Source: Alternaria dauci (lineage: Eukaryota > Ascomycota > Dothideomycetes > Pleosporales > Pleosporaceae). From it: a DNA stretch of 64,000 bases. Of the stretch, positions 1 through 11,890 are shown piece after piece; the stretch's first letter is position 1, and each line of letters starts with the position of its first letter. Location: contig NC_091276.1 in the NCBI RefSeq assembly GCF_042100115.1, positions 62,001-126,000 of the forward strand, written 5' to 3'. A model generated the notes under the pieces. The model was given only the letters and a program-made list of their open reading frames with translations, was not told the DNA's origin and searched no databases. Made by a program: the position numbers and the translations under genes.

Positions 1-609
1 GACCCCTTTCACTTTGTCACCTGGCACTCCCGTGCCGGCTTCTCACAGTGGCACATTGAGTTTGACGAGATTGCGCGCCAGATTATACAGACGGAGATTG
101 AAAATACCATTTCGGCGCGCAAAGGCTCGTTGGGGGTGAAGCTTGTGCGTGCGCTAAGGAAAAAGGGAAGATTGGATGAGAGGGCCATGTGCAACGTTAT
201 GATGATGTCTGCCGCTGACGTCCGGGGTATCGTAAACGATCTCACGATCCAGGGCTTCGTCCAAACACAAGAGATTCCGAAGGTCGACCGGCGCGAAGCA
301 AAACACTCGCTGCATCTCGTGTGGTACGATCGCCAGCGCGCGAGAGAAAAGTTGCTGCACGACACGTATAAAGGCATGGTAAGGATACTGCAGCGCATCA
401 AGTACGAGAGGGAAAAGATCGAGTTTACGCTTACCAAAGCCGAGCGCTCGGATGTCATTGGCAACGAAGAAAAGTGGCTGAGCACGCGCGAGCTGGACGA
501 CTTGCGCAAGTGGAAGGAGGTGCAGGAGAAGTTGTTGTTGCAGTTGATGCGCGAGGATGATCTGGTTGCTGCGTTGAGGGACTTTCACGGTCCGTTGGTG
601 TCTGCGTGA
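1..609 (+). CDS. RPC82: RNA polymerase III subunit RPC82/RPC3, C-terminal part (5' truncated by window edge)
   Basis: The frame is open from base 1 and ends with TGA at 607-609, giving the last 202 residues of the protein. RPC82 (Rpc3) is a subunit of the Pol III-specific heterotrimer Rpc82-Rpc34-Rpc31, which acts in initiation and promoter opening in the nucleus. The visible part has winged-helix-like segments (a basic KLVRALRKKGRLDE stretch, then a QGFVQTQEIPKVDRR turn) followed by a charged, coiled-coil-like C-terminus, as in the fungal family. An internal ATG at 133-135 region is not the start, because conserved-looking sequence continues upstream to the edge. The assignment is by recognition of the family pattern; an unrelated winged-helix factor is the main alternative. 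Confidence 0.85.
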   Translation, partial: DPFHFVTWHSRAGFSQWHIEFDEIARQIIQTEIENTISARKGSLGVKLVRALRKKGRLDERAMCNVMMMSAADVRGIVNDLTIQGFVQTQEIPKVDRREAKHSLHLVWYDRQRAREKLLHDTYKGMVRILQRIKYEREKIEFTLTKAERSDVIGNEEKWLSTRELDDLRKWKEVQEKLLLQLMREDDLVAALRDFHGPLVSA

Positions 610-1629
610 TGGAACATGGGCAGAGCAAGAGTAGAGCAAGAGATGGTGTGCAGGCAAGGGAACAACTGACATGGGCGTTTCATGGTAGCGGGGCAACTTA
701 CATATGTCTGGGTCGGTTTTTTTCGCTTCATTGCCCCCGGATCCAGACTCCAAAAAAGCATTCGGTACGACTGATACCCTTTGAGCATATGGGCGGCGTT
801 TTCATATATTGGAAAGATCTAGCATTTCGCGGAGGAAAGACATGTAAGAGTTACATCTTTGCTGTAGATCACGCTATGTAGTATACACTTCAACGAGTTT
901 GAGATCTTCTTCTGCATGAGAATACACTCGGTGTTGAGTATTATTCAAGTGCTACATCAGATCAACCTTGCACGGTGAGTATGCTTGCACGATAATGTAA
1001 TGATAGCTGGTTATATCTCTATCCTATGTGATTCACATCATGTAGTTGAACCCAAATCATCGTGACTTCATCGGCCGCAAAGAAGCGGCTAGGCCAGGCG
1101 CGCACCTTACATCTGAAGCCCATGTGTTCACCCGAGGTCGTGACCGACCAGCAGACTAGGTTCTTACACGTCTAGATAGGTCTAACTCTTCTGCTCCCTT
1201 TTGCGCGGTCGAGCAGCTTCGTCTTGAACAGTACGTACTTGTTCCACCCTTGTTGCCTAATTGTTGCGAGTATCACTTTCTAAGCGGCCTGAGTATTGTC
1301 GAAGTTGACTTCCTTGCCTTTGACTGTGGTTTTTGCCTTTGGAGTGCAGCAATGCTGTAGGAATAGGTTGATGAGCCTTTGCTTGTTGCTGGCCTCCTTT
1401 CCAAGGTTTGCAAGCCTTGAAAGTTCAACAAATAAAGTTCAACATAAGTAGGCAGAGAGGGTTTGCTACTATTAGGCTGATCTGCTGCTATATTTATATG
1501 CGAGGCGTAGTTGGAAGCGACTATTAACTAGTTTTGTGTTACAGTAGAGGTCTTCGCCCTAAAGGCGCGGGTATACAGTCGTGTATGCAGGGGCATTAGT
1601 ATGAAAGCAGCTATAGAGGTATGAATGAA
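610..1629. other. Intergenic, no gene recognised
   Basis: About 1 kb between the RPC82 stop and the HET gene stop, so it carries the 3' ends of both. Only short unsupported ORFs were seen, and no tRNA-like or repeat structure. The part from about 1410 to 1520 is somewhat AT-rich. Confidence 0.5.
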
Positions 1630-3594
1630 TCACACGAGTGTGATGACTTGTTTCTCAAGTCCGTGGAAGAGGTAATCTTCGTCTCGACTAACGAAGCCAA
1701 GATCAGCCAAACCAACTCTTCGAAATTGTTTGTCTGCTTCTGTCCTTTGCAGTATAAGACAATGCGCCATCACGTTTCTGTTACCGCGGCAAGGTGAGAC
1801 CTCTAGATAGAAGACTTGGAGAGGAAGATCGTCCCTTCGTCGATCAAGAAACCCCCTCAGCCCGAGGCGCCCATGTTCGGTTTCCAACCACGCTGTCATG
1901 TCATTTTCTTCTCTTCTGACCAGTGTTCCACCACCACGCAGTCTACCTCGAACGCATATGCTACTGCCAGGACACACTTTTCCGTATGGGTCCCGACCAG
2001 CGAGTTTGATGTCTGTGCGTACTATCTCTAGCTCGTTGATGCCGTTGTCTCCACGGGGGTTAATTCGACTCGCCGTCGATGCCCAAGACCATGATGGGGC
2101 GCAGTAATCCGTTCTGCAGACTTCTTTGGACGCAGCAGAGGTAGCGTACCATGACAGCGACTGAGGCAAATGGTCTTGCCACAATCCTGCGATATAAGAG
2201 CCGCCGAATCGTTGTGCAAAAGCCCTCGCCAGTCCGCTCAGGGAAGGGAGCCTGTCGGTTTCGTAGGTCAAGGAGCACCGGGAATACTCGCACACTAAAT
2301 TCATCCACAAGTCTACCAGTGATATGAACCACAATGCGTCGTTCCAGTCGTAGGAGGGATCAGAGAAGGCCCGGAAGGCATCATTTTCCTGCGGATCCCT
2401 GCTTTTAAATTTCTTTTCCCGACGTCGGAATTTCGACTCAGATTTGACTATGCTGTTGCACTCCCAGTAGGTTTGGTTTTGGCCAAAGATCAACTTTCGC
2501 TTTGACATCAAGCGTTCCTGGAAGACCCAGCCGCGCTGGAACAGTGGACCGTTGACTACTTCGTCTTCGTAGCCGTAGAGTCCTTTTGCAACAAAGACAC
2601 TTAGCTCTGTTGATCCATCTGCATCTGTGTATGGTAGGGCCACCATGTTCTTGATTGTGGCACGATCCTGAAAGAATCCACCCTGACTATCTGATGCAGA
2701 GGCGGCCATGATGGTCAGATAAGCGCCGTTATAGATATCTGCCATCTTGGCAGACTCCAACTCCCAGTCTTCCGGGTCGTCTTGGATAATACACAGGGAG
2801 TCGATCCAGATATACCCGACGTCTAACTCCCGTGCAATCTCTATAGCGTCTCGGAATGTTCGGGGAAGAAGATCCCAAGCAATTGACGTGTGGAAAGGCT
2901 TGAGCGTTTCAGCAGTTGTGAGCAGACTGTTCGTGCCACCCCAGCGATAGCTGACTGCTAGGTACTTTTCGATAGGATTTGAGTTGTCCACAATTTTGAT
3001 CTGCTCCGACCCGTCCGCAGTACCTACTGCCAACAATCTAGACGGAATGGTGGCATCTCCCTTCGATCCGTGGTCATGATTGTCAAGGCAATCGCTCAGC
3101 CATTCTCTTGCTCGGTCGAGATCTGAAGCAGCTTTGATACATCTGCCCGACACATGCTTGGCGGCGGCGGGCTTGCTACCTGTATTTATAGTCAACTCTA
3201 GGTATTTCTTCTTGATGCCCGATCCAAGGAGTAACTCCTAACCTTTGGTCGTAAAGACAGCCAGCTTAAGCGTGTGCCCATTCTCAGACTCAATCGTGAT
3301 TTCACCAATACCATCGGTGGGAAGAACGCCATACTCGCTCGCATATCTCTTGTTGTGGATGATAAAGTCCCCTTCGCTATCTTCAGATCCAAGCCAAGGA
3401 TCAGAAGCGATCAGGTCACAGAATGCACAAATTAATCTATTTTCCTCCACCAAAGGTCGGGGCTTTGAGATTGTGAAGTCCTTTACCTCACAAAGCTGCC
3501 TGATCTCATGTCCCAGGTTGCTGCAGTGGTCACAGAGACGGCCCGCACTCGCCAGGGAAGTACTGCATAGGTCAGGCGACGTCGCAGAGGACAT
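1630..3594 (-). CDS. HET-domain (heterokaryon incompatibility) protein
   Basis: Two exons, complement(1630..3197, 3243..3594), joined by a predicted 45-nt intron (3198-3242) that keeps the frame, giving about 639 aa. The ATG at 3594-3592 opens an N-terminal Cys-containing leader (LCDHCSNL) typical of fungal HET proteins. The HET domain follows with its hallmark blocks: YLAVSYRWGG, then YIWIDSLCIIQDDPEDW, then the ADIYNGAYLTIMAAS block. HET domains act in non-self recognition and programmed cell death during hyphal fusion; they belong to large, fast-evolving families, so the specific allele function cannot be called. The C-terminal half has no domain I recognise. The donor GTTAGG is weak, so the intron is the least certain part. 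Confidence 0.85.
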
Positions 3595-5046
3595 TTTTCG
3601 TGCTGTGTGGAATGTGATAGCTGGATACGTCGTTGAGTGTAAGAACGTCCGGAAACACTATCGATCGAAAAAATACAAGTAGCACTCGAGACTTGCTGTG
3701 CGGGGCATGCAGGTAAGACCAACGGAACTACAGCGACATGTGCAAGCAGGACGACGAAACGGATTGAGACGGCCAGAATATCATTCACCGGTTTTGAGCC
3801 ATATGCAGACACCACCGGCGCTGGCGAATGACAACAGTTGTAACATAACAAGAATAGCCTGTCCTTCCCTGTGGTTTATCTTGCCTGTTCGCCCTTCGCA
3901 TGCTGGTGGACGATGCCCCTCACCTGAGCTGGGAGGCTGAGTGTACGCTTCACCTGGTGCACCAATGCCTGGATGACACGGAAGCTCGAGAACTTATCCT
4001 GGGGACAAATGGCCCTGGGTCCACATGCAGGTATGGCCGCATCGAGAATTCCAGACGCACATCAAGCAGCTGACTGAAGAACAGCTTGCTCGTCCGAAGG
4101 CCACAATCTTCAGGCCATCAATGGTGCGACGAGTGATGCGACGTTAAGACGCTCCGTGGTCAGCAGCGCAAGCAATATACATGCCGCAGCGCGATAGATT
4201 AATCCGCCCGAGGTGAACCGGGAAACTCAACCTCGTAAACAAGCGTCGAGCCCTGTCTTCATCTATCAAACCGGGTTGCAGGTGTTTGCTTCGTGGGGGC
4301 GACATGTACATCGCGACGTCGAAAGATGTAGAAGTGGAGGTGTCGCAACACAAGTGGAGTTTGCAATACTCGGGAGGATGCTGAAGTGAGGGACACGCGG
4401 AGACTTGGGTTGAAGCGCGCTACCGGTAGCCGAACTCCGCCTGCTTCCGTCTACCCAACCACATCCCGCACACCACCCGTCCATCATGTTCACATCTGCG
4501 CTAAGTACCATTACAGCTGCACCGACCGACCGCCATGAATGCGACATAGTCCATATATGAAGTCAAGACGATCTAGTACCTGTCCGCCTCTAGTCAGCCT
4601 CAATCCTGCGGTCGCCACAAGCGACGTCAAGACATTCCAAGCTTGTACCTCACCAAGAGCCACCGGGACAAACCCAAGACCCCGCTCGGCAACCGGAGTA
4701 CACTGCCTAGCACCCGTTGGTAGCACATCACCCCTAATACACCATCATCAAATGTGGAGGCGGGCCGAGTCAGGAGGCAGCACGTTCTGTGCATGCTTCG
4801 AGAAGATCCGGGGGCGCAGGTACCACGTTGACAGGATCAAATGACCGAAAGTGTGCCTGGCGATGTTTTGAAACGTATCAACGGCGGCATCACGGTCATT
4901 GACGCCGGCTGAAGTAATATGGGTATTGATGAAGGCAGAGTTGATCGCCAGTACTAGGGTCGAGCGAGAATGTACAAATACGTCTTCTTGAAGGCGGTGT
5001 TGTTCTTCTCCACGCACTCCATCTCACACTCTCTTCTTTGGTCAAG
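3595..5046. other. Intergenic, no gene recognised
   Basis: About 1.45 kb between the divergent HET gene and GH6 gene, so it contains both promoters. ORFs of up to about 100 codons occur but none has coding character or a recognisable product. Confidence 0.45.
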
Positions 5047-6304
5047 ATGCTATCTAACATCCTTTTCACTGCTGCGCTCGTAGCAGGCGTGGCTCAGGCC
5101 CTGCCTCAAGCGACCAGCGCCTCGAAGACGTCCTCCACCGCTCGCCCAACGACCACCGCTCCGGCAGCGACTGGTAACCCGTTTGCTGGCAAGGACTTCT
5201 ACGCCAACCCATACTACTCATCTGAAGTCCATACCCTGGCCATGCCATCTCTTCTTGCATCCCTGAAGCCCGCTGCGTCCGCCGTCGCCAAAGTCGGTTC
5301 ATTCGTATGGATGGACACGATGGCCAAGGTGCCCACCATGGACACCTACCTCGCCGACATCAAGGCCAAGAACGCCGCCGGAGCGAAGCTCATGGGCACC
5401 TTTGTCGTCTACGACCTACCCGACCGCGACTGCGCAGCTCTTGCCTCCAACGGCGAACTCAAGATCGACGACGGCGGTGTCGAAAAGTACAAGACGCAGT
5501 ACATTGACAAGATTGCCGCCATTATCAAAAAGTACCCAGACGTCAAGATCAACCTTGCCATTGAGCCCGACTCCCTGGCCAACATGATCACAAACATGGG
5601 CGTACAAAAGTGCTCGCGCGCAGCGCCTTACTACAAAGATCTTACTGTGTACGCTCTCAAGACACTCAACTTCCCCAACGTCGACATGTACCTTGACGGC
5701 GGCCACGCCGGGTGGCTAGGCTGGGACGCCAACATCGGGCCCGCCGCAAAGCTGTACGCCGAGGTATACAAGGCGGCTGGCTCGCCCCGCGCTGTCCGTG
5801 GTATCGTCACCAATGTCAGCAACTACAACGCGTTCCGCATCGGCACCTGCCCGGCTATTACCCAAGGAAGCAAGAACTGCGACGAGGAGCGCTTCATCAA
5901 TGCTTTTGCGCCGCTGCTGCGCGCCGAGGGTTTCCCGGCTCACTTCATTGTCGATACGGGACGCAGCGGTAAGCAGCCCACTGGCCAGCAGGCGTGGGGT
6001 GACTGGTGCAATGTTTCGGGCGCAGGCTTTGGTATCCGTCCTACTACCAACACTGACAATGCGCTTGTTGATGCTTTTGTCTGGGTCAAGCCTGGTGGCG
6101 AGGTATGTGATATCTCTCGGAAAATGTTTTGCAGGATGCATGCTAACGATGGTATAGTCTGATGGTACTTCTGACCAGTCTGCTACGAGATATGATGGTG
6201 CTTGCGGCAGGGCTTCTGCTTTCAAGCCTGCGCCCGAGGCAGGTACCTGGTTCCAGGCTTACTTTGAGATGTTGCTGAAGAACGCCAACCCTGCTCTGGC
6301 ATGA
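5047..6304 (+). CDS. GH6 cellobiohydrolase (exoglucanase), secreted
   Basis: Exons 5047..6102 and 6158..6304, with a 55-nt intron containing a TGCTAAC branch site, give 400 aa. The ATG at 5047 starts a signal peptide (MLSNILFTAALVAGVAQA). A short Ser/Thr/Ala/Pro linker (about residues 22-43) follows, then the GH6 catalytic barrel. The enzyme should release cellobiose from non-reducing cellulose ends outside the cell. Both family signatures are present: VVYDLPDRDC near residue 120, with D123 in the place of the conserved catalytic-region Asp, and LAIEPDSLAN, with D175 as the likely proton donor. The WVKPGGE/SDGTSD block spans the splice junction. There is no CBM1 cellulose-binding domain before the linker, unlike Trichoderma Cel6A; the linker may be what remains of one. 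Confidence 0.93.
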
Positions 6305-6803
6305 TTTGGGAATGTTGAGGTTGGGTGGAGGGTTGAGACTAGACTTGTGTCAGCTTAGGAGGGAGAGTCGAACAATGTACTGTATATAGCCGCGATGGCA
6401 TCTTACTCTTCGACGTCAGGCTGGAAAGAACTCATGAATCAAGAATTTTTATGATCGATGACAAGTTCTCTCTTATGTCAAGGTTGGTGTATGCCACTGT
6501 TCCCTGTTGTTACCTTGATGCCCACCCACGTGGGGGCTGGCAGCGGGAAGCCACATGTCTTGGCAGGGGACAATAGGCGATCTTCACATCGCGCGACCCC
6601 TACGCCACACTTGACCTGACAGCCCGCGCCCCACCACTCCTTGACCGCTGCCCTTTGACGTCCCTGACGGCATCACCCTTCGCGTGCATCGCTTCTCCCT
6701 ACACGTGCGATCGCCCCACTCTCGCTCACCTCGCAGCGCACCCATTGCGCCCACCAGACACTCATGCGGCCCCAGTTGTATCGATAAGGCAGCGGAGAGG
6801 GCA
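6305..6803. other. Intergenic between GH6 and MID1; perfect CCCACGTGGG palindrome
   Basis: About 500 bp holding the GH6 terminator region and the MID1 promoter. A 10-bp perfect palindrome CCCACGTGGG (6525-6534) contains an E-box core CACGTG; it could be a bHLH-type site for MID1 but this is only a sequence match. Nothing else was recognised. Confidence 0.4.
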
Positions 6804-8837
6804 ATGCAACGCCCTATGCTTTCACCTCTGCGGTCGAGACTGCTCCCATACCTCGCCGCTACTGGCGCTTGTCTCGCGCTATGGACCTCCACGGTGCCCA
6901 GCGTCCAGGCTGCTGAAGTCCTCACGACCCCCGACCACGACGTCCTTGACGGCCCTGTGCTTTACGCTCTTCCCAACGCGGATGTGTCGCAGTTCGGAGA
7001 TGGAGGATACGACGGCGGCGAGAGCGACGGCTATGAACCGGACTTTGCGTATCTCGACCGCAGTTTAATTGGGCGGCAGGGTGACGTGCTGAACACGTTG
7101 GTCAACAACCAAGGGATGCCAAAGGACATTAACCCGGAGGAGACGATGTACTTTGTGTTTAAGAAGGGCGAATTGCGCTTGAGAAGCGCTCTTGACGACG
7201 TTCCCGCAGAAGCTCTGGAAGCACAGGGAACGGACAATGTTTCTGGTGAAGCTGCGTCCGAGGAAGTCGTTGAGCCTGACACGAGCGTCGCGATTGATGA
7301 AGACATGGCAGGATTGGACAAGCGACAGTCTGGTGCTAATCGCGTATGGTTGACGGCCAACACGTGCCGCCAACCCATGCCGAATGGAAACGCGACGGAT
7401 GCCATGAAGAACCATCCCCAGCTCGTCATGTACGTCTCCACGTCAGCGCGGAACAAGCGGCCGGGCCCGGGTGCTACGCGAGATACTCTGACCAACACAA
7501 CGGGCGTGCTCTTCGATGGAGGTTACGCCAGTTTCGAGCTCAATGCAACTTCAGACGTGTACATTGGCATCGGAGCGCCGAAGCTAGAAGAAGACTGGTT
7601 CGGCAGCTGGCATTTCGAACTCGCCGCCAGTACCGATGGACCCTACCACGGGTACAACGAAACTACGCCTTTCTTGTACATGGTCGATACGGACAGCGAG
7701 TCTGCGCTATTCATCACGTACGACTTGGGCGATTCGAACAAGACGGAGGATGTCGAGAAATGGAGAGAGCAGAACCCTTTCCACATGTACGCTTTCCCAG
7801 ACGATGAATGGACGCCGGTCACAGGGCTGGAACGATCACATTGTGCGCTCAAGGAGCAGTTCAATGTAAACACGACGAGGAACTTTACCATCGACACGAG
7901 TATCACGACAAAGTTTAGCGGCGACAACTTCATGCCCAAAAGCCAGTTCCATGTCAGAAACTTGCAAGCCGCAAAGACATACAACGGTTTCGTAGTCGTG
8001 GAAGGAAGTCAAGAGCCACTCTACATTGACAAAGTAGGCACAACGCGGGGCGGAGGTCGTGTCTTCCAGGCCTTTAACTGGACCACAAAAGCTGGTTCGT
8101 CGACACACTCTCCCTTCCCCCATATACCCTACTAATGTCTTTACACAGACGACTCCTGCCAAGTCCTCTTCGACCTCGAATTCTGCGACACTGTCGCCTA
8201 CGCCGTCCCCTCCAATCCCCGCTTCAAATACAACGACACGGCCCTCGCAAAAATCTACGACGACCAAGCCCGCGCCTACTACGACAATTTCACAAAGTCA
8301 CTCGCACAAGTTGCTTGCGACACCGTCTCCGAGTCGCAATACTCGCTCGCGCGCACGTGCGACGACTGCGCGCGAGACTACAAGGCCTGGCTCTGCATGG
8401 TCCTCATGCCGCGCTGCGAAGACTGGACCGCAAACGCCACGGGGCTCGTGCCGCGCAATATCAAAACGCCGTTTGCCAACGGCTCGCTGCCGGATATGCT
8501 GCCTGGGTTCAATGATAGCGCGGCGTATATGCGGAGCCGCAATCCGCTCATCGATACGGAGATACAGCCGGGCCCGTATAAAGAAATGAAACCGTGTGGG
8601 GATATGTGTTTTGATATTGTGAGGAGTTGTCCGGCGCAGATGGGGTTTAGTTGTCCGAATGGGGCGCAGAGGGATAGTATGTATGGCAAGAGGGATGAGG
8701 ATAATGAGAGGCTGACGTGTAATTTTCCGGGCGCGGTGGTCAAGTTGAATGCGAATAGTAGTGGAGAAGCTCTGGGGGTGCAGATGCAGGGCGTGGTGGC
8801 TGTTGCTGGAGTGGTTGCTGCTATGTTGTTGGTTTGA
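6804..8837 (+). CDS. MID1: Mid1-type stretch-activated calcium channel regulatory subunit
   Basis: Exons 6804..8094 and 8149..8837, with a 54-nt intron (GTTCGT donor, CTAAT branch site), give about 659 aa. Mid1 partners the Cch1 pore in the plasma-membrane high-affinity Ca2+ influx system. The protein has an N-terminal hydrophobic signal (residues about 12-34), a long extracellular region with many N-glycosylation sequons, and a Cys-rich C-terminal domain (DDSCQVLFDLEFCD, then CDDCARDYKAWLC, then CGDMCFDIVRSCPAQMGF). It ends in a hydrophobic tail (VVAVAGVVAAMLLV), compatible with a GPI signal or membrane segment. The order and Cys pattern fit fungal Mid1/Ehs1. The frame is open upstream, but 6804 is the first ATG that places the signal near the start. 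Confidence 0.9.
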
Positions 8838-8953
8838 GATGGGAGGGGTGTCGCCTCTCCTTGGTATTCAGTCAAAGAAAAGGTGTGCGTGGTAGCATTG
8901 TTCTGGCGTTTGAAAGCGAATATCATGTCTAACCTAGTCTTTCGAAAGGCATC

Positions 8954-9370
8954 TCACACACTAAACTCCAACCTATTCCCCGCAAAGTCTCTTGCAAAAA
9001 ACCTCGTCGGATACTCCACGCCCTCCGCTCCACTATTCTTCGCCCCAGGCTTATCCGCCATCAGCGGCGCGCTGTCCCCTTTCCTCTCAAAATGCGCCCA
9101 TATCTTTACTTGCAGCTCATTGAGCGCTTCGACACTACCAACCCGGAAACAGGGATGGCGCGATGAATCATGCGCAAAATCCTCGGGTTTGCCGATTGCG
9201 ATGTGAACTTGCTGGCCTGATGTGCCAATGTCGAACCATGCGAGTGTTTCGCGTTGCAGATGGGGTACGGGGCGGGGTGTGAGGCCGAGGGTTTGGGAGT
9301 AGAATTCGTCGGCGAGGTGGAGGGCTGATGGGGGAACCACGAGGTTGATGTGGTGGATGCCTGTTATCAT
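8954..9370 (-). CDS. Small VOC/glyoxalase-fold protein
   Basis: A single-exon ORF of 138 aa with an ATG at 9370-9368. It begins MITGIHHINLVVPP and contains LADEFYSQTLGL, QQVHIAIG and a final DFAGNRLEFSV. This is the vicinal-oxygen-chelate pattern of paired beta-alpha-beta-beta-beta modules with metal-ligand candidates His (IHHIN), His (QVHIA) and Glu (NRLEF). Family members include glyoxalases, dioxygenases and fosfomycin-resistance-type proteins, and the substrate cannot be deduced. It converges on MID1 with only 116 bp between the stops. Confidence 0.85.
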   Translation of the reverse strand: MITGIHHINLVVPPSALHLADEFYSQTLGLTPRPVPHLQRETLAWFDIGTSGQQVHIAIGKPEDFAHDSSRHPCFRVGSVEALNELQVKIWAHFERKGDSAPLMADKPGAKNSGAEGVEYPTRFFARDFAGNRLEFSV

Positions 9371-9575
9371 ATTAGGCGAAGATGTAAGATGAGTTTGTTA
9401 TGCAGGTAGAGTGGTAGATGCTTTGTGTGATGCAAGGACTTGGCGCTGTATGACGGGGTGAATGCTAATGGCGGGGTGCAGCCGTGGATTCGAGTGGCGG
9501 GCGCGAATCGGAGAAGACATTCAACCTGCGCTCAGCGGACGATATGTTTTACCTCTAATTGGTACATCTCTCTAG

Positions 9576-11230
9576 CTACTGCTTATCTTGATCTTTGTAT
9601 AAACACAACTTCAGCAACGTTGGATACTTCTCGACTTCAGGCTCATCAAAAGTTTCAATCAACGCCGCAACAGCAGGATGCATGCCCGCCTGCACCATGA
9701 CAGCCGTCCACTCATCCATCGGCAAAACGCTATACTGATTCCCTACCTTAGTCAACCCGATATCCGCCATATGCGCCATCGGAATCACTATATCACCTAA
9801 GTTGTTCACGTACGTGATGCTAGGGCGCCCTTGATCCGGTAACTCGCGGATAACATCCTTGCAGCACGTTCTTATAGAGACGAGATCGAATGCACCAGCG
9901 TTGTAGTTGACTCTTAGTACTATCTGCGTCTTATGTGTAAATTACAGGAGCGAATCTACCTAATTAAAGCCTGCGCGCTTAACTATTGCGTTTGCGCCGT
10001 CGCGGATGATAGTCGACAGGCGCTGAATGACTATGCGCAAGCCGTATATCTCATGGACACGCTCGAGCATCTTCTTGCATGTCCATTTTCCACACATGTA
10101 GCCGTGTGCGCCATCGGCTGGCGGGTCCTTGCCCGTCTTCGTGCATGAGATTGGTGGAAGGGCTTCCAGCTCAGCGAAGCGGGTCACACCAGTCGACAGA
10201 ACACAGTGAAGAGGGATCGTGCGCTGAGTAGTACTTGAGATGCGAAAGGTTTGAAATATTGTAGATGGTTGCGTCGGCCTCGCGGAAAACAGAAGTCCAG
10301 GTACCAACGTCTAGGCCGAAATGGGTGAACGTGAGGTCACCATTGTAATACACGAGGCGCTTATTTGGAGGTGGGAGCTCTCAACTTTCGAGATACGAGC
10401 TGAGACGCCAGACTGCTAGACTGATAATCTTCTGGATTGAAGACTGACCCACGAGCGTGTTGAGAAAATAATAGTCAAGGAGACCGCTGCAGCTATTAAG
10501 GACGACGACTTCTGGTGTTCCTGTTAGTCTAGGCGTATCACTAAGCCTGTCGAGAGTAGACAGGTTAGGTAGGGTGATCTCCAAATCCCAGCCTACGATG
10601 GTAAGCTGCTAAGCTTAGTTTTGCCCTCTGTATTGGAAGTCTCTGCATCCGATACGTTAGGCGAATTGGCGCGGGTGCTTATAATATAAACGTCGCTAGT
10701 TGCGGCTGACGGCTCAGTCTTCTTAGTATCTAGGGTTAAAGCGCCACTCTAAACGATATTGCCTTGTTAGATCTGTAATACGAGTTCTGTAGGAATGCTT
10801 TTAGCAACTAAATCCTTCAAGCTAGATATGCGTACGTTGTTGGCTATAGTCTCCAACACCAGAATACTAACACAGAAGTTTTTAAGAAGCCACGACCGGA
10901 CGTCCACAGAAAGCCGTGGATTGAAACCAAGATCTACTCCCCGCATCGTCATCGGGTCATTGTCCACTGTGAACATCACAATAGATTTGCTTTATTACAT
11001 TCGCGACGTCGGCCTGGGAGTGGCAGGCATGCAAAGGCTCCTAGGTGAAAGCCGAGTTTGTCGGCTTCAATTTATCGCCATTGGCGGCAGACTTGTGGAC
11101 GCGGAAACAAGTAAGCATTGGGTTAGATTACTATAGAGAGACATCGATAGTGTCTAGGGTGATCTGGAGTATACCGGTCGAGATTTCCAGTCCACTAGGA
11201 TTATCCATGCACTCGGAAAAGATTTGACTG
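9576..11230 (-). pseudogene. Relic of a polyketide synthase tail: KR end, ACP and terminal thioester reductase
   Basis: Read on the minus strand, broken pieces follow the order of the C-terminus of a fungal reducing PKS or PKS-NRPS-like enzyme. About 11100-11220 resembles the post-KR linker. 10767-10979 is an acyl-carrier domain (GVDLGFNPRLSVDVRSW) in which the usual DSL phosphopantetheine site reads NPR, so the attachment Ser is gone. 10381-10584 holds a degraded Rossmann start (LLDYYFLNTLVGQ). 9960-10353 and 9576-9809 carry NAD-binding-4 reductase blocks such as YNGDLTFTHFGLDVGTW, GYMCGKWTCKKMLE and GDIVIPMAHMADIG. Frames change between blocks and stops intervene, so it cannot be functional. 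No N-terminal KS or AT part was seen in the window. Confidence 0.7.
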
Positions 11231-11885
11231 AAATCTTGCTCTAACAAGTATGCACCTTGATGCTAACGAGCGCAGGATTGAGTCGCATCTTGCTTTGATG
11301 GACATTGTTGTTTTTGCTTCTTACACCAATCGCACGAGGAGCGTTTTGAGGCTGCATAGGACACTAGCGACATGGCGTAAATTCAAAAGCAGAGCGGGTA
11401 GGCGCGAGGGGCAGGGAGATGGGTGTGTAGGTGGATATCGCACACAAGTCATTTCCCGATTGCATTTGACAGCCGTGTTGTGATATCATTCTTCGAAACA
11501 GTTCTGCCGGCGCTATTGGCTCCGGATCGCCGGTGACTCTTTGTGCCAGTGCTAGACGGGCCGTTGAGGCCACCCCGCATACTAGCTTGCCTAGAGTAGC
11601 GGATGTATGTTGAAGCCCAACGGACGAACTTTCGATGATATCGCAGTTACGTTTGTGAGCGCGGTGTTCGCAATTACACCGTCGTCATACTCTATCAATG
11701 TCTGAGCGACACTGATCCGGACCCGACCCGAACCCTCCAAGCTTGTACGAAATATACTCTGAGTAGACCTTATCACACAACATAGATTGCATAGATCCTC
11801 TTGGATTCTCCTCCATTGAATACAACCCTAGTATAGCTTTACAAAGACCCTTCGAGTATAGTCTCTTATAACCGCAGTAGTCAAG
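11231..11885. other. Unassigned stretch upstream of the PKS relic
   Basis: The minus strand has short open segments at 11364-11573 and 11591-11776 that could be more of the decayed PKS, but no block is recognisable, so they are left uncalled. Confidence 0.35.
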
Positions 11886-11890
11886 TAGCC

